From assembly GCF_932294415.1 (NCBI RefSeq), contig NC_065545.1, positions 39,966,327-40,030,326 of the forward strand: 64,000 bases of DNA, written 5' to 3'. Source of the DNA: Quercus robur (lineage: Eukaryota > Streptophyta > Magnoliopsida > Fagales > Fagaceae). The notes beneath the pieces were generated by a model, which worked only from the letters and a program-made list of their open reading frames with translations, ran no database searches and had not been told where the DNA came from. Below, one piece after another: positions 34,023 to 44,529 of this stretch. A program made the translations under genes and the position numbers. Every line of letters begins with the position of its first letter. Within the stretch, counting starts at the first letter, position 1.

Positions 34023-34840
34023 GGGGAATCTAGGTAACTAATTTAATTTTCCCAACTATCTAGTTAGTAGTTAAGGTTTCAAAACTATATTTTTTACTAG
34101 CATCTCGAGTCTAAAAGACTCGATTTATGGCCTATAAATCGAGTTTTTGGGACTCGATTTTTATGGATTGATAACGTCCGATGTGGTTTTTTTTTCACAT
34201 GGCGCCTACCTGGAAATCGAGTCTCTAAGACTCGATTTCTAACCCAAAAAATTTTAAGTCTCATCATGGACAAGCCGAAATGCCCAAAAACAAATTTAAG
34301 AAATCTCAAACACATCTATCCCAATCCCAATCACAAAGACTCAGATCAGAGGGAGATAAAGAGCTCAGAGGCAGAGAAAGACTCAGATCAGAGGGAGAGA
34401 AAGAGCTGGCTCACGCGGCCTGGGCTCGCGCGGCTTGGGTCGCGTGCGGCTTGGGCCGCCGCGGCCTAGGTCTGCCTGGGTCGCGCACGGTGGTTTGAAG
34501 CCGATCTAAAGCCACCCACTCCGATCTCGATCTCTCTTTCTGTTTTTGGTTTTTTTTTTCTCTCTGCTTTCTTCTCTGATGTTCTGGTGTTCCTCTCTGA
34601 TTTGTTTTTATTTATAAGGGTTAGAAATCGAGTCTTAGAGACTCGATTTCCATGTAGTCGCCACGTGGAAAAATATGCCACATCGGAAGTAATTAGAGCA
34701 TAGAAATCGAGTCTTTGATGCTCGATTTATAGGCCAAAATCAAGTCTAAAAGACTCGAGATGCTAGTAAATAATATAGTTTTGTAACTAGAACTACTAAC
34801 TAAATGGTTGGGAAATTATGGCTAATTACCCATTTCAACC
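34023..34840. mobile_element. Non-autonomous MULE with 9-bp TSD and a GC-rich insert (Pack-MULE candidate)
   Basis: The direct repeat TCATAAACA flanks both sides (34014-34022, 34841-34849). The unbroken site is seen in relic C near 63970. TIRs of about 180 bp contain TTTCCCAAC, AGTTAGTAGTT, CTAGCATCTCGAGTC and repeated AAATCGAGTC...GACTCGATTT blocks. The core (about 34290-34560) is different in base use. It holds a GC-rich run (GCGCGGCTTGGGTCGCG and similar) and GATCTCGATCTCTCTTTCTG, which looks like the start of a plant gene. The source gene is not recognised. Confidence 0.85.
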
Positions 34841-34913
34841 TCATAAACATATAAAAGAGATGACAGAAGGGGATAAAAGAGAGAAAAATAGAGAAGATTA
34901 AGATTACCAAAAC

Positions 34914-34990
34914 GGCCAGAGCCCATGAATGGCTCTGCTTCATCGGTAACACCACATTGTTACTGTTCCTGTTCTTGAATTTTTTTTTTT
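34914..34990 (-). pseudogene. SKIP31-like penultimate exon (relic A)
   Basis: On the minus strand the frame reads VTDEAEPFMGSGRF, ending at a GT donor (TTTTG/GTAATC). I recognise this as the C-terminal part of the plant F-box protein SKIP31. Just upstream, in frame, a TAA stands where the family has a run of Gln codons, so the exon is dead unless a later acceptor is used. Confidence 0.75.
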
Positions 34991-35229
34991 TTTTTGAAAT
35001 AAGAAGGGGAGGTTGGAGCATTAGAATCAAAAGTAAACATGCTAAGAAGTTCCCTAATAAAAAATTGCTAATTAAACAACTAGATCAGTGTGTTTGATGA
35101 TGATACATGAAAGGCAAAAGATACTATTGCCATCCACAAATTGCAATTGATCATGCAGCTTAGAGAATTTACTTATTATCATTGTAAGGAATAGAACCAT
35201 TTGGACATTAACACTAGAAAAAATGCATC

Positions 35230-35256
35230 CCCCTCCCCCCCCCCCCCCCCCCCAAC
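35230..35256. repeat. Poly-C tract
   Basis: More than 20 C in near-continuous run. The length may be an assembly artefact. Confidence 0.8.
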
Positions 35257-35264
35257 TCTTCCTT

Positions 35265-35360
35265 TTACACACTCACTCGATGGGCCTTGAACCCATAACC
35301 TCACCCTCCATCCCATTGTTATGAGAGGAAGAAATGCCAGTTGAGCCATAGCTCATTGGC
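35265..35360 (-). repeat. tRNA-derived SINE relic
   Basis: Minus strand: GAGCTATGGCTCAACTGGCA (A-box-like), then GGGTTCAAGGCCCATCG (B-box-like). This is the typical plant tRNA-SINE head. No poly-A tail is clear. Confidence 0.55.
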
Positions 35361-35489
35361 ATGCATGTTTCTGTTTTTTTTTTTTTTTTTTTCTCAGGCT
35401 AGTATTAGAAGAATGGAATTGTTTATTTGTGTGCATGTCTCTACCAAATGTAGACCAACTGCTATACATTTCAACTTGGCTAGGCAAGA

Positions 35490-35830
35490 AATGAAGCACA
35501 CTAAAGATATTCATATTCGTGAGGGTACATTGTATTAATAACCCAAAACTTGTATAAGGCTGCACTAAGACCCCCTGAACTTTTTTCTTTAATTTTCACT
35601 AATTTGGTACAGCAGCTTTGATACTGTATCAAATAGGGCCCTTATGTCAATGCTCTGTCTATTTTCTAATGGGGAGAACACGTGGACCTAAAATTTTGGT
35701 GCTAACTTGTGGGGAAAGAGAGAGTGAGAGAGAGAGAACCTTATATAAAACAATCTCAAAAGCCCATATCAAATTTGCTATGGGAAGTTAAACAGAAGCT
35801 CACAAAACAAAAGTAAATAAATGCACATGA
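35490..35830. repeat. Copy of the left TIR region of the MULE at 44530
   Basis: Nearly identical to 44495-44830 (AAAGATATTCATATTC, GGTTGCACTAAGACCCCC / GGCTGCACTAAGACCCCC, TAATTTGGTACAGCAGC). Only the left part of the element is present here. The text diverges after about 35830. Confidence 0.8.
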
Positions 35831-35849
35831 AGTTGCACAAGGATATTTC

Positions 35850-36565
35850 AAAGAAAATTCCCCACAGATGACGCCAATTGTAATGGCGAAAAAGCAGTTA
35901 GTCAACAAATGGAAATAAATGAAGGTTTTACTGCTTGCAGTCATAATAAATTTGTTTAGAGATGGGAAGTCAAATCTTATTATGATATCTTGTGTGCGAA
36001 ATTAGAATGTTTATATCATAGAGTTCAATAAGAAAGGGTGCCACTTCTATTAATTCACAGTTTAAGAACTAGTTAAGAAAAAAATACAAGTGTTGGTCCT
36101 TGGGTCTAGTCCGAGGTTGGGTTTACAAATGAATAGATTATTTTCTTTCTTCTTTCTCCTTTTTTTTTTTTTTTTCTTTTTCCTTTTTTTTTACTATCTG
36201 GACCTTCCTCTTGCTTTTATATCTAGCTACAACTTATCCGGATCTTACACTTGGAGGGCTGAGATTGCCCTCCTAAAACTTTGGTCCCCTCCAGAACATA
36301 CTGACAAACTTTACCCTATAATCTTAGCTGTGCCACCACTATTCATTGTCATTTCCTCATTAATGCGGCCAGAGGAGTGGTTGCCTTGCATTAATGTGGA
36401 GAGGATGGCTTCTATACCCTTCTTTCTTCATCTTTCTCTTATTCCGTGTCAAGTCTGCTTCCTTTCCTTTTTGATGTTTTAACTTTATGTACCTCACATA
36501 ACTAGTGCTCATCCCCAAGGTCTGAGGTGCATCATCGGAAATAAACTTGACTGCCTATTTAAATT
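35850..36565. mobile_element. Possible LTR-retroelement remnant
   Basis: GATGACGCCAATTGTAATGGC near 35868 resembles the leader just inside plant LTR elements. TCCGAGGTTGG and GGTCTGAGGTGC segments near 36110 and 36520, with ATTAATGCGGCCAGAGGAG near 36360, resemble LTR text. No LTR pair or coding domain is present. The ORF at 36090-36482 has no known match. Confidence 0.3.
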
Positions 36566-36569
36566 AGAT

Positions 36570-37325
36570 TTGGGATCCTCGTAGCCCCCCGTCCCCCCCC
36601 CCCCCACACACACACACACATATATATCTTGTCATTTTTGGTAATTTACAACTCAAACTGCCACTTTTGTAAGTGTTAACCAAACACTCACGAGTTTTTT
36701 CAAAAAACACTTTTTGGTAGTTTTTTCCAAACACTCTTAAAAAAAAAACCCAATTTTGTACCGCACTTTTTAAAATCACCACTTCTTCAAAAAACAAAGT
36801 TTGAAAAAGCTAAACCAAACTCATCCTAACTTGCCTAGTGGTTGAGCCAAAAAAATTATGGTGTTGACAAATATATGGAGGAAACTTATTCCGCAAATAT
36901 TGATTATAGATAAAAGGAATCTTTCACAAATAACATATTGAAGTTATTATTATTATTTTTATTATTTCCTTACATTGGATGAGTGAAGAGAGATTTGAAT
37001 TCAAGTTATCCTACACAAAGAACTGAATGATGTTATTGAGCCACTTACACATACTTTTTTGGCCTTTTTTGGCCATGATTCGCTAAATCCCAAAACAACC
37101 ACTAAGCAATGGCCATTTTTTCTTTTCTTAGGGTTAGGTGGGATGGCGTTAGATTGCTGGAGCCTGGACTCATTTGTTGCCTCGTGTTCAAGTCAAGCCA
37201 ACTGCCTTAAACACAGCCAAATTTTCTAACAAAAAAATTAATTGGGTTGTGAAAATTCCAGTAAGCACTAACTCGGTAGCTAGGTCCCCCTGCATAACGT
37301 GATTAACATCCCATAGTCAACCCTA
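36570..37325. other. Upstream region of the PR-5 gene
   Basis: Contains a C-run and (CA)n at 36590-36620, MITE-like inverted text (CCAAACACTC ... AACCAAACTC) and AT-rich DNA. No gene is recognised. Confidence 0.4.
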
Positions 37326-37330
37326 ATGCC

Positions 37331-37340
37331 TATATAAACC
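37331..37340 (+). promoter_or_regulatory. TATA box of the PR-5 gene
   Basis: CCTATATAAACCC lies 77 bp before the ATG at 37408, with a likely start of transcription around 37360. Good match in position and sequence. Confidence 0.75.
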
Positions 37341-37407
37341 CTCACCCATTTCCTAACACAGCACAAGCCCACTAAATCTTATTGCTAATCTCTTACTAAT
37401 CCACAAA

Positions 37408-38085
37408 ATGAGCCTCTCCAAACACCTACCCATTTTCTTCTTTCTCTTAATAACTTTTTTAAGTGCCTTAGCCCATGCAGCCAGATTTGATATAAGCAAC
37501 AATTGTCCCTTCACAGTCTGGGCAGCAGCCGTGCCCGGTGGTGGCAGGCGGCTCAACCCACGCGAGTCTTGGCCCCTTGACGTCAATGCTGGCACAAAAG
37601 GGGCCCGCATTTGGGCTCGAACTGGGTGCAATTTCGATGGTTCTGGGCGTGGCAAATGTCAAACCGGTGACTGTGGTGGACTTCTTCAATGCCGAGCCTA
37701 TGGTGCACCTCCAAACACCCTTGCCGAATATGCGCTAAACCAATATCAAAACTTGGATTTCTTTGACATCTCTCTTGTTGATGGGTTTAATGTTCCTATG
37801 GAATTTAGTCCCACATCTGGTGGGTGCACCAAAGGAATAAGATGCACCGCTGATATCAATGGACAGTGCCCAACTCAATTGAAAGCTCCTGGTGGGTGTA
37901 ACAATCCTTGTACTGTATTCAAGACCGATGAATATTGTTGCAATTCTGGAAACTGTGGACCTACAAATTATTCCAAGTTTTTCAAGGATCGGTGCCCGAG
38001 TGCTTACAGTTACCCTAAGGATGATGCGACAAGCACATTTACTTGCAATGGTGGGACTAACTATAAGGTGGTGTTCTGCCCTTGA
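37408..38085 (+). CDS. Thaumatin-like / osmotin PR-5 protein, 225 aa
   Basis: Single exon. Residues 1-24 form a signal peptide (basic KH, then a Phe/Leu/Ile core, cut after AHA). The mature part begins [13 protein letters not shown]. It has the 16 cysteines of large thaumatin-like proteins (eight disulfides), the family signature [16 protein letters not shown] (about residues 80-95), [13 protein letters not shown] and the end VVFCP. One N-glycosylation site (NYS) is present. The length is typical for osmotin-like proteins. Family knowledge: secreted or vacuolar defence proteins with antifungal action, induced by stress. It lies between the arms of the large inverted repeat (31716-33365 and 38640-42090). 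It has a TATA box at 37331 and an AATAATAATAAAAG tail near 38265. No break is seen. Confidence 0.95.
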   Translation: MSLSKHLPIFFFLLITFLSALAHAARFDISNNCPFTVWAAAVPGGGRRLNPRESWPLDVNAGTKGARIWARTGCNFDGSGRGKCQTGDCGGLLQCRAYGAPPNTLAEYALNQYQNLDFFDISLVDGFNVPMEFSPTSGGCTKGIRCTADINGQCPTQLKAPGGCNNPCTVFKTDEYCCNSGNCGPTNYSKFFKDRCPSAYSYPKDDATSTFTCNGGTNYKVVFCP

Positions 38086-38262
38086 AGCAGAACTTTGCTT
38101 TCGTACATGAGGCCTAGAACTAGTAGCAAGTACGCAAATAAGAGTTGTAATAGAAGCTTTGAAGCTTTGTGAGCATGCGTAATTAGTGTTGCGCAGACTC
38201 TATGAAACGTATTCACTTTGACGTACGTTGTATTAAAATATCTATGTAAGCTTGTGCCGAAA

Positions 38263-38280
38263 AACAATAATAATAAAAGA
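38263..38280 (+). terminator. Poly(A) signal region of the PR-5 gene
   Basis: AACAATAATAATAAAAGATC lies about 180 bp past the stop, the best near-AATAAA signal downstream. Confidence 0.5.
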
Positions 38281-38639
38281 TCTCTATGAAAGATGGAAGA
38301 ACTTAACGTTCATAAGTCATAACCTCCTTAATGTCTGTTTTTATTAACTTTTTTTTTTTTTTTGGTGAATTATAATTTTATTTTTCAGCTTAACCTAACA
38401 ACTAACAATGCTTAGTTTTGATTTTCAACTATGGTTAGCAACTCTTTTTGTCGGTGCTTCTGTACATTTTTGACTAATTCACTCATTCGCTGATATATCA
38501 AGTATTGGCCTATGGGGGAAGTAATCAAAGTGCGCCCATATAAGGTTGAATGAACAAACTATTGACACTAAAAGGTTGTTGAAAATTTAATTGAGCGCCT
38601 TATATACTGTAGATGGAACTGAAGATACATCTAATGAGA

Positions 38640-39342
38640 AAATCCACTTGAATATAGGGATAACTCTTATTGATGAAAGGACAAGAGAGCCTCTTGAGAT
38701 ATATAGTTTAATCATGTTTAGAGGATATCAATTAATACACTGGTAATAAAAAGTGAGTTAGATCCGAGTTGAGGGAATTAAAAAAAGAAAAGAAAGACCC
38801 AAATTAACATTAGTAGAAATTTTTAAAAAAAAATTATGAATTAAGAAAGTAACAAATTAAGAATATAACTTTAGATAGAATTGATGAAAAAAGTACATAT
38901 AGCCAACGTTAATTGATTTGTCAAGAATTCATAATGGACCCCAAAAATTTGGAATTAAGGCTTGCTGTTATTGTTGTTATATCTTAGCCAGAAGAAAAAA
39001 GAAGATTAATAAGATGATCAGTAATTTGTTTCCATATACAATATATTTTCTCATTGATTATATAGAATTAAATTATATTAACTTAATTATCAAATAATAT
39101 GTAGAAATCAATATATATGGTACCCCAAAAAATATCAAATTACTAGAAATCCCGTCTGGAAAAGTCATTCTTATTTATTCTGTGTGGTTGATCAACAGTC
39201 CATTGCCATGATGTTTCGTGAATTGTTGGATGGAAAAACACTTGTGGCCCTTGTGTGCGAGAGGATCCGCAAATTGATGACTCCCTTATGGATTTTGAAA
39301 GATATCTTAGTTAGAAAAAAAAAGGGGTGGGAATATTAAATT
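38640..39342. repeat. Arm 2 of the large inverted repeat, distal part
   Basis: Reverse complement of 32665-33365. It includes the LINE 3' fragment (about 38640-38990) and the stretch GGTACCCCAAAAAATATC (39119) through GGGTGGGAATATTAAATT. The join at 39342 leads directly into hAT transposase DNA. Just left of the arm, 38608-38632 (CTGTAGATGGAACTGAAG and onward) repeats 39681-39705 from the hAT C-terminal part. Confidence 0.8.
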
Positions 39343-39343
39343 G

Positions 39344-39781
39344 GAGTTGGACCATTTTGATATTTTAGTATGGTGGAAATCTAATGGCCCTAAATATCCT
39401 ACTTTGCGACGTATTGCAAGGGATATCCTTGCCATTCCAATGTCAATTGTTGCCTCAAGGTCATCATTTAGCACAAGTGGTTGATTGTTAAATACACATC
39501 GCAGTAAACTTTATCAAAAGACTATGGAGGCATTAACTCAAAATTGGTTATGGGCTAAAATTAATGGTAATTAAATTTACTAGTTTAATTATGCAATTAG
39601 TTATGTTGCTGCATTCTTTATTATATTTTTCAATTGTTTGATTGAATTTATTTTACCTTTTTTTAGGCTCTTCATCTACTGTAGATGGAACTGAAGATAC
39701 ATTCCAAAACATTCTGGATGATTATGAAGAAGAAAGTTGTCACAATGATGGAAGAAAGTGGAGATTATTTTTGAAGAACTA
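39344..39781 (+). pseudogene. hAT transposase, C-terminal dimerisation part
   Basis: Plus-strand frame with VWWKSNGPKYPTLRRIARD and AIPMSIVASRSSFSTSG, then a stop, then HRSKLYQKTMEAL. This is the hAT C-terminal dimerisation domain of RICESLEEPER-type transposases. A second piece (39667-39781) encodes the acidic tail. The stop after FSTSG and the lost N-terminal half show it is dead. The N-terminal half lies on the other strand at 40237-40971. Confidence 0.75.
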
Positions 39782-39957
39782 GGCAATTTTTATTTTGTTA
39801 TGTATTAGGAGTTTAGATTATTTTGTTGTGTCATACTATGAGATTTTTGTTTTTGTTGTGGTATTGTCTTGTTAAACACTTAGATAATATTATTAAGTTT
39901 TTGCTAAAAATTAGTTTGATTTGATGGGATAAATTTATTTGTAATTTCAAGTATATT

Positions 39958-40090
39958 TTACGGGGTGGGGCGAGGCTTCGCGGGGCCCTAAAGGGCATGG
40001 GCGGGGTAAAAAAAGTTTCCCCGTTATGCGAGGCGGGGCGGGGATGGGGTAAGACAAAACCATGCGGGGTGGGGGCGAATACCCCATAAA
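39958..40090. repeat. G/C-rich hAT subterminal repeat
   Basis: Dense GCGGGG / GGGGCGAGG units (ACGGGGTGGGGCGAGG and similar). The same kind of repeat lies next to the hAT termini at 31716 and 41905-42088. It ends in GAATACCCCATAAAAC without a proper terminus. Confidence 0.65.
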
Positions 40091-40236
40091 ACACTTCTTT
40101 TGTATGTGGAGATGGCACATAAATAAACCTTAAATGAGAAATTTAAATAATTAGAACTAACAATGATATAAGTTCATAAAACATTTGAAAATAATTTAAC
40201 TAAAACATAAAATGAATATATACTTTAAAAAAAGTA

Positions 40237-40971
40237 CCTCATAACTCGGCTTTGTAATCTCCACAAACCATCAATGAAGTGTGCTTTTACAATTGTAAAC
40301 CCTCACTTTTTGTTTTGTGAAGTCCACATATAATTGGTAATAGAAATTCTACCCTGATTCTTATCAATTTCATGCTTTGATTTCTCCCTTTCATTCTCAT
40401 AGATGCTCAAAATATCCTTCTTGATTGCATTCTTAGAAACCATCCTAAACAATGGTTGAAGAGAATTTGAATATTTTCTAAAACCAATGTGGTCAACTAT
40501 AGAAAGGGGATACTCATGCAAGATGATCATACGAGCAAGTTCATTTCTTGATACATTTTGATCAAAATGATAAGCATTCACACCTGCCATTGAATCCACT
40601 TTATTTTGATCCCTCACCAAATTTTTTTGATTCATATCTCTAATGTCTTGAAACTTTCTCCTTGGACATATTTTCACGTGGTCATACAAATGTTTAGTGC
40701 CATCATGGGATCCCCTTACTAGCAATATCTTACAATAATTGCACTTAGCCTTGTCTTTCTCATCAACTCTCTTTCTCTTAAAATGATTCCAAACAATTGA
40801 ATTGTACTTCCCCTCCTCTTCAATTATCTCATTGTTAGGCTAGACATCTTTTGGCCTATCCAACAGAGGTGATGACGAGGTTGCATTATCTTCATCTACT
40901 ATCAAAGGAAATTGATTGTTGCCAATAGGTGCAGATGGATTGGAGCTACCAATGTTATCATGTGCAGTCAT
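40237..40971 (-). pseudogene. hAT transposase, N-terminal part with BED zinc finger
   Basis: ATG at 40971. One in-frame TAG at codon 44 (40842-40840), then open to 40303 and continuing after a frameshift to about 40237. BED-type finger: VWNHFKR, then CNYCK, then HLYDH. Later segments ARMIILHEYPLSIVDHIGF and LQPLFRMVS are typical of plant hAT (RICESLEEPER/DAYSLEEPER-like) transposases. The catalytic middle part is missing. Confidence 0.8.
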
Positions 40972-40984
40972 TTTTTTTCCTAAT

Positions 40985-41379
40985 GTAATTTAGCAACTTA
41001 GTAATGGACAAACTATATTTCACCAACAAAGATAATATAGAATAATGGGAAAGAAAAAATAAAATAAAATGAATAAAATGAAACAATGATTTTTAAACTT
41101 CCAAGCCAAATATTTGAAGTAGCTGTTCTAATAATAAAAATAAAAACAAAAACGCTAAAATACACCCAATGATCCAAAGCTATCACTTTTATATTCAAAT
41201 CCCCAAAAGAAATGCTTCAAGATACAAAACCAAAAACACCGATAGGTACAGTGAGTTAACTTTCAAGAAAATATTTTGTTTATTTTTTAAATAATACTTA
41301 ATGCATTTTTCTGTCTTTAATTTTTTTATAACATCTTTTTTCTTTGTCTTTATTTTTTTTATAGCATATTTTTTCTAAC

Positions 41380-41412
<33 letters not shown>

Positions 41413-41486
41413 AATATCTATTATTCTTATTAGTGAAACTAATCTGGAGCTTTTATTTTTTCTAACATAAATAAATAAATAAATAA

Positions 41487-41538
<52 letters not shown>

Positions 41539-42090
41539 ATGTATAGATCCGTACCTCATAGGACAAGCTATTATGTTGTTCCAATTTTCATGATAGAAAT
41601 AACTACACAAACATTCAGAGTTTCAAACCCGTAACTCATAAAAGCAAAAAACATTCTATTATGTTCATGATGAAAACTATGTTGAGAAAGACATTGAATG
41701 GAAACAAAAATTCAATAGTATATAAATTTGTTTCTAATAAAGACAAAAGAAAACATTAAAATTGTTCCCTATTTCCAACTTTGCTAGAGAGAAAAAAGAG
41801 GTAGAGAGTCACGTTGGGTAGAATAAAATAAGCTGATGATATATTTGTTTAAAAAGTAGGGTTTTAGAATATGAGAAATTTACAATTTAACCCTTATTAA
41901 CGCGGGGAAGGCGGGGATGGGGCGAGGTGGGTCTAAAAAGTGTAAACTCATCCTCGCCCGCCTCGTGGTGCAAGTTTAAAATCTTGCCTCATCCCCGCTC
42001 CACCACCTTTGTAAGGCAGGGAAAACTCGTATGGGGCGAAGCGGGGAGAGGCAGGTCAAGCGAGGCAGGACAAAATTGCCATCCCTAAGC
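40985..42090. repeat. Arm 2 of the large inverted repeat, proximal part, with hAT terminus
   Basis: Reverse complement of 31716-32665. It ends with the hAT terminus AAAATTGCCATCCCTAA at 42074-42090. It has (GTAT)n at 41384-41411 and (TA)n at 41491-41526, both longer than in arm 1. Confidence 0.8.
41384..41530. repeat. Microsatellites (TATG)n, (AATA)n and (TA)n
   Basis: Seven or so TATG units, then (AATA)n, then about 20 TA units. The ORF across them is an artefact. Confidence 0.9.
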
Positions 42091-42094
42091 AGTA

Positions 42095-43835
42095 ACTCTT
42101 CTTATCAAAGGAAAAAAAATGCATTAACTCTCCCTCTCCACGCCATCATCTTCTTCCTCTCTCACATAATCTTCTTTCTCTCGTGCAAACAAATCGTAAG
42201 GAAGCAAGACAAATGTTGACTATATATATATTGAGAGAAATGTTGATTGTATATTTAGCTACTTAGGTTTGCCATGACTTTCACTGTAGAGGTTATTTTG
42301 GAGTATGACAAGCATTAGAGACTGTGGGGCCATATCATGGAGGACATTGGGTTCGTTTGGTTGGAATAGTGGAAAAGTGGGAAGATAGAAAATGGTGGGA
42401 GGATAGAAAAAATTTTGTTTTCTCTCCTATTTGATTGGTTGGGAGTGGAAAAGTAGAAATATGGAAAAAATGAGTTTAAATAAATTTACTCATATACCCT
42501 TATTAAAGAATGATGCCCAATTGAAACAAAAAAAGTGACAAATGACCACAAAAAAAGAGCAATCACCCAAATTTAAAAAAAAAAAAAAAATTGTCTCAAA
42601 AAAAAAATCACTTCTAGTTTAAAAAAAAAAAAAAAATGGGCAGGCCTAGAAAATTAAAAGAAAAGAAGGAAGAGGCAACGTGTGAAAAAAAAAACATAAG
42701 CCAAAGCAATGTTACTAAGAGAGAGAGGGGAAAAAAAAAGGCAACTTGAAGAAGTGTGTGCATGTACTTGGCATTTTTGTCAATCAAGAAAAAATTCATC
42801 CTCACTCAGTTTTCTCTTTATTTTGGAGAGAAAACATTTTGGTGGGTCAGGGGAGAAAATACTTGGACCCCACTATTTATTTTCCTTCCTCCTCACCTAA
42901 CCAAACACACTCTAAAAAATTTTTCCTTCCTATTTTCTCTCCAAAGTTTTCCATCAACTCTGTTTCACCTCTAAACAAACATACCCTAAGGTTCAACTCC
43001 AAGGTGGTGGTCCTTGGAGTGTTTGTTGATTATACAAAGACAAATAACGTCATGAAAATACTAGCCTATTTTGCCATAAATCATGATGCTTTGCATATAT
43101 TGAAGTAAGAGAGCCCATCTTTTTTAAAATCATTCAAGGACCATAGTGGGAGATGATGATATGGCTAAGAGATAGTGTTACATTGATAGAGCACTAATTT
43201 TTTAAATTGACTTTGGCCATGAGTTCTTTTTATCCATAGAAATACTCATCCTCAACAATTTTTCTCTAAAACGATTTTGACTATTTCTAAATTTTTCCAG
43301 TATCTCAAGACAATTTTGTTAAGAAAGCAATGGTGATGACCTGAATGTACATACTGCAAGAAAAAAGATGTGAGAGAGGATGAGAGGAAGAAGATGATGA
43401 TGTGGAGGAAAGTGGGAGTTAATGTTGTGTGTGTGTGTGTGTGTGTGTGTGTTTTTTTTTTAATTTTTTTAATAAGAAGTGATAATGCTTAAATTTCTAA
43501 TTTTTAACTACCGCGTACCCTTGATGCGGTGGTCATCCCATAAGTATAAATGCTTGTGAGGTGTGGGGGGTAAGAGCCGGGATTTAAGTCTTCATGAGGG
43601 AGCTTCACACATATATACACTTAAATTAGGTTAAAATAGAAATACTATCTTGTATAAATAAATAAATAAATTCTAATTTCTAGAGAATAATAATAACATT
43701 AATATGAGTGTTTTTTCACCATTAGATCTAATAATAATTAATGGTCCAAAAAAAATATGTAACTCTTATAAAATTATATTAGGTGTAACTTAAATTCAAA
43801 TCATAATTCCAAACCACTCTTACCATATGTATAAA
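42095..43835. other. Intergenic, with a MITE-like element and a GT microsatellite
   Basis: 42347-42912 starts GGGTTCGTTTGGTTGGAA and has CTAACCAAACACACTC on its right side, like a Tourist-type element. No clean TSD was found. (GT)n lies at 43425-43452. No gene is recognised. ORFs at 42709-43108 lie in the element. Confidence 0.5.
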
Positions 43836-43839
43836 AGCT

Positions 43840-44412
43840 AATAGACATACTAATAGGGCCACTTGGCCAAATTAGTAAATCAGTTGGTTAATCACAATCA
43901 GTTGCCACGTCCTAAAAAAAGAAAGTTGCCATGTCCTGGTTTAGTTTTTGCTAAGGATCAAATCACCCAATTTTACTGTTGGAGGCAGAAAAATTGAAAA
44001 TTGTTTGGACTAAGAGCGTTCATTTGCCAGTGCTGCTAGTTTCCGGTTTCTCGGTCACACTAGTCGCAAAAAATCTAGCATAAAGGATGGTGTCGTAACT
44101 ACAGATTTTTCTGGAATCTTTCTGCTAGATGCAATTTCAGACAACTCTCTAAAATCTCTCATTGTGAGGTCTCACTTCAGCTTCCCCAATGAGAAAATTT
44201 TCGTTCCATTCTTGATTAAGGTTACATTGGACTTGGTGCTTTAAAATCAAAGGAGAAGAAGAACAATCTCCAGTATAAATTAGATATATTACTTGAGAGC
44301 TCAGGCCAACCTGCAATTTTTTAATGAATCGATGCAAACAAAACAACACGAATACAAATACGCAACAAGAACAATAAAAGTAAGAACACATTCTGTAATT
44401 CAATCTAACACT
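43840..44412. repeat. 3' flank of SKIP31 (relic B), direct copy of 63130-63745
   Basis: Matches 63130-63745 closely (AGCTAATAGACATA, CACACTAGTCGC against CACACCGTCCTAGTTGC, AACTACAGATTTTTCTGG). The minus-strand frame LKHQVQCNLNQEWNENFLIG is shared by both copies but is not recognised. Confidence 0.8.
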
Positions 44413-44414
44413 AG

Positions 44415-44497
44415 TGGATGCTTTTACTGGCAGCAAGTGTCAAAATTTTACTTTTTGAATGTTCAAGGTTGCTTGATTCAGACTATTATGTTTTATG
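44415..44497. repeat. Micro-inverted piece of the SKIP31 3' UTR
   Basis: Reverse complement of 63755-63835 (TGGATGCTTTTACTGGCAGC, GGTTGCTTGATTCAGAC). Its neighbour on the left is in the same orientation as in relic C, so only this piece is flipped. CTAG lies at the break. Confidence 0.85.
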
Positions 44498-44529
44498 AAG
44501 CACGCTAAAGATATTCATATTCATGAGGT

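Noticed and set aside
36090..36482. 130-aa ORF upstream of the PR-5 gene
   Set aside because: Starts with a poly-Phe run from poly-T, has no domain, and lies in LTR-like DNA.
37353..37689. Minus-strand ORFs opposite the PR-5 gene
   Set aside because: Shadow frames of a strongly supported coding exon.
42347..42990. Complete Tourist MITE with TSD
   Set aside because: The ends resemble TIRs, but two right ends are possible and neither gives matching 3-bp flanks.
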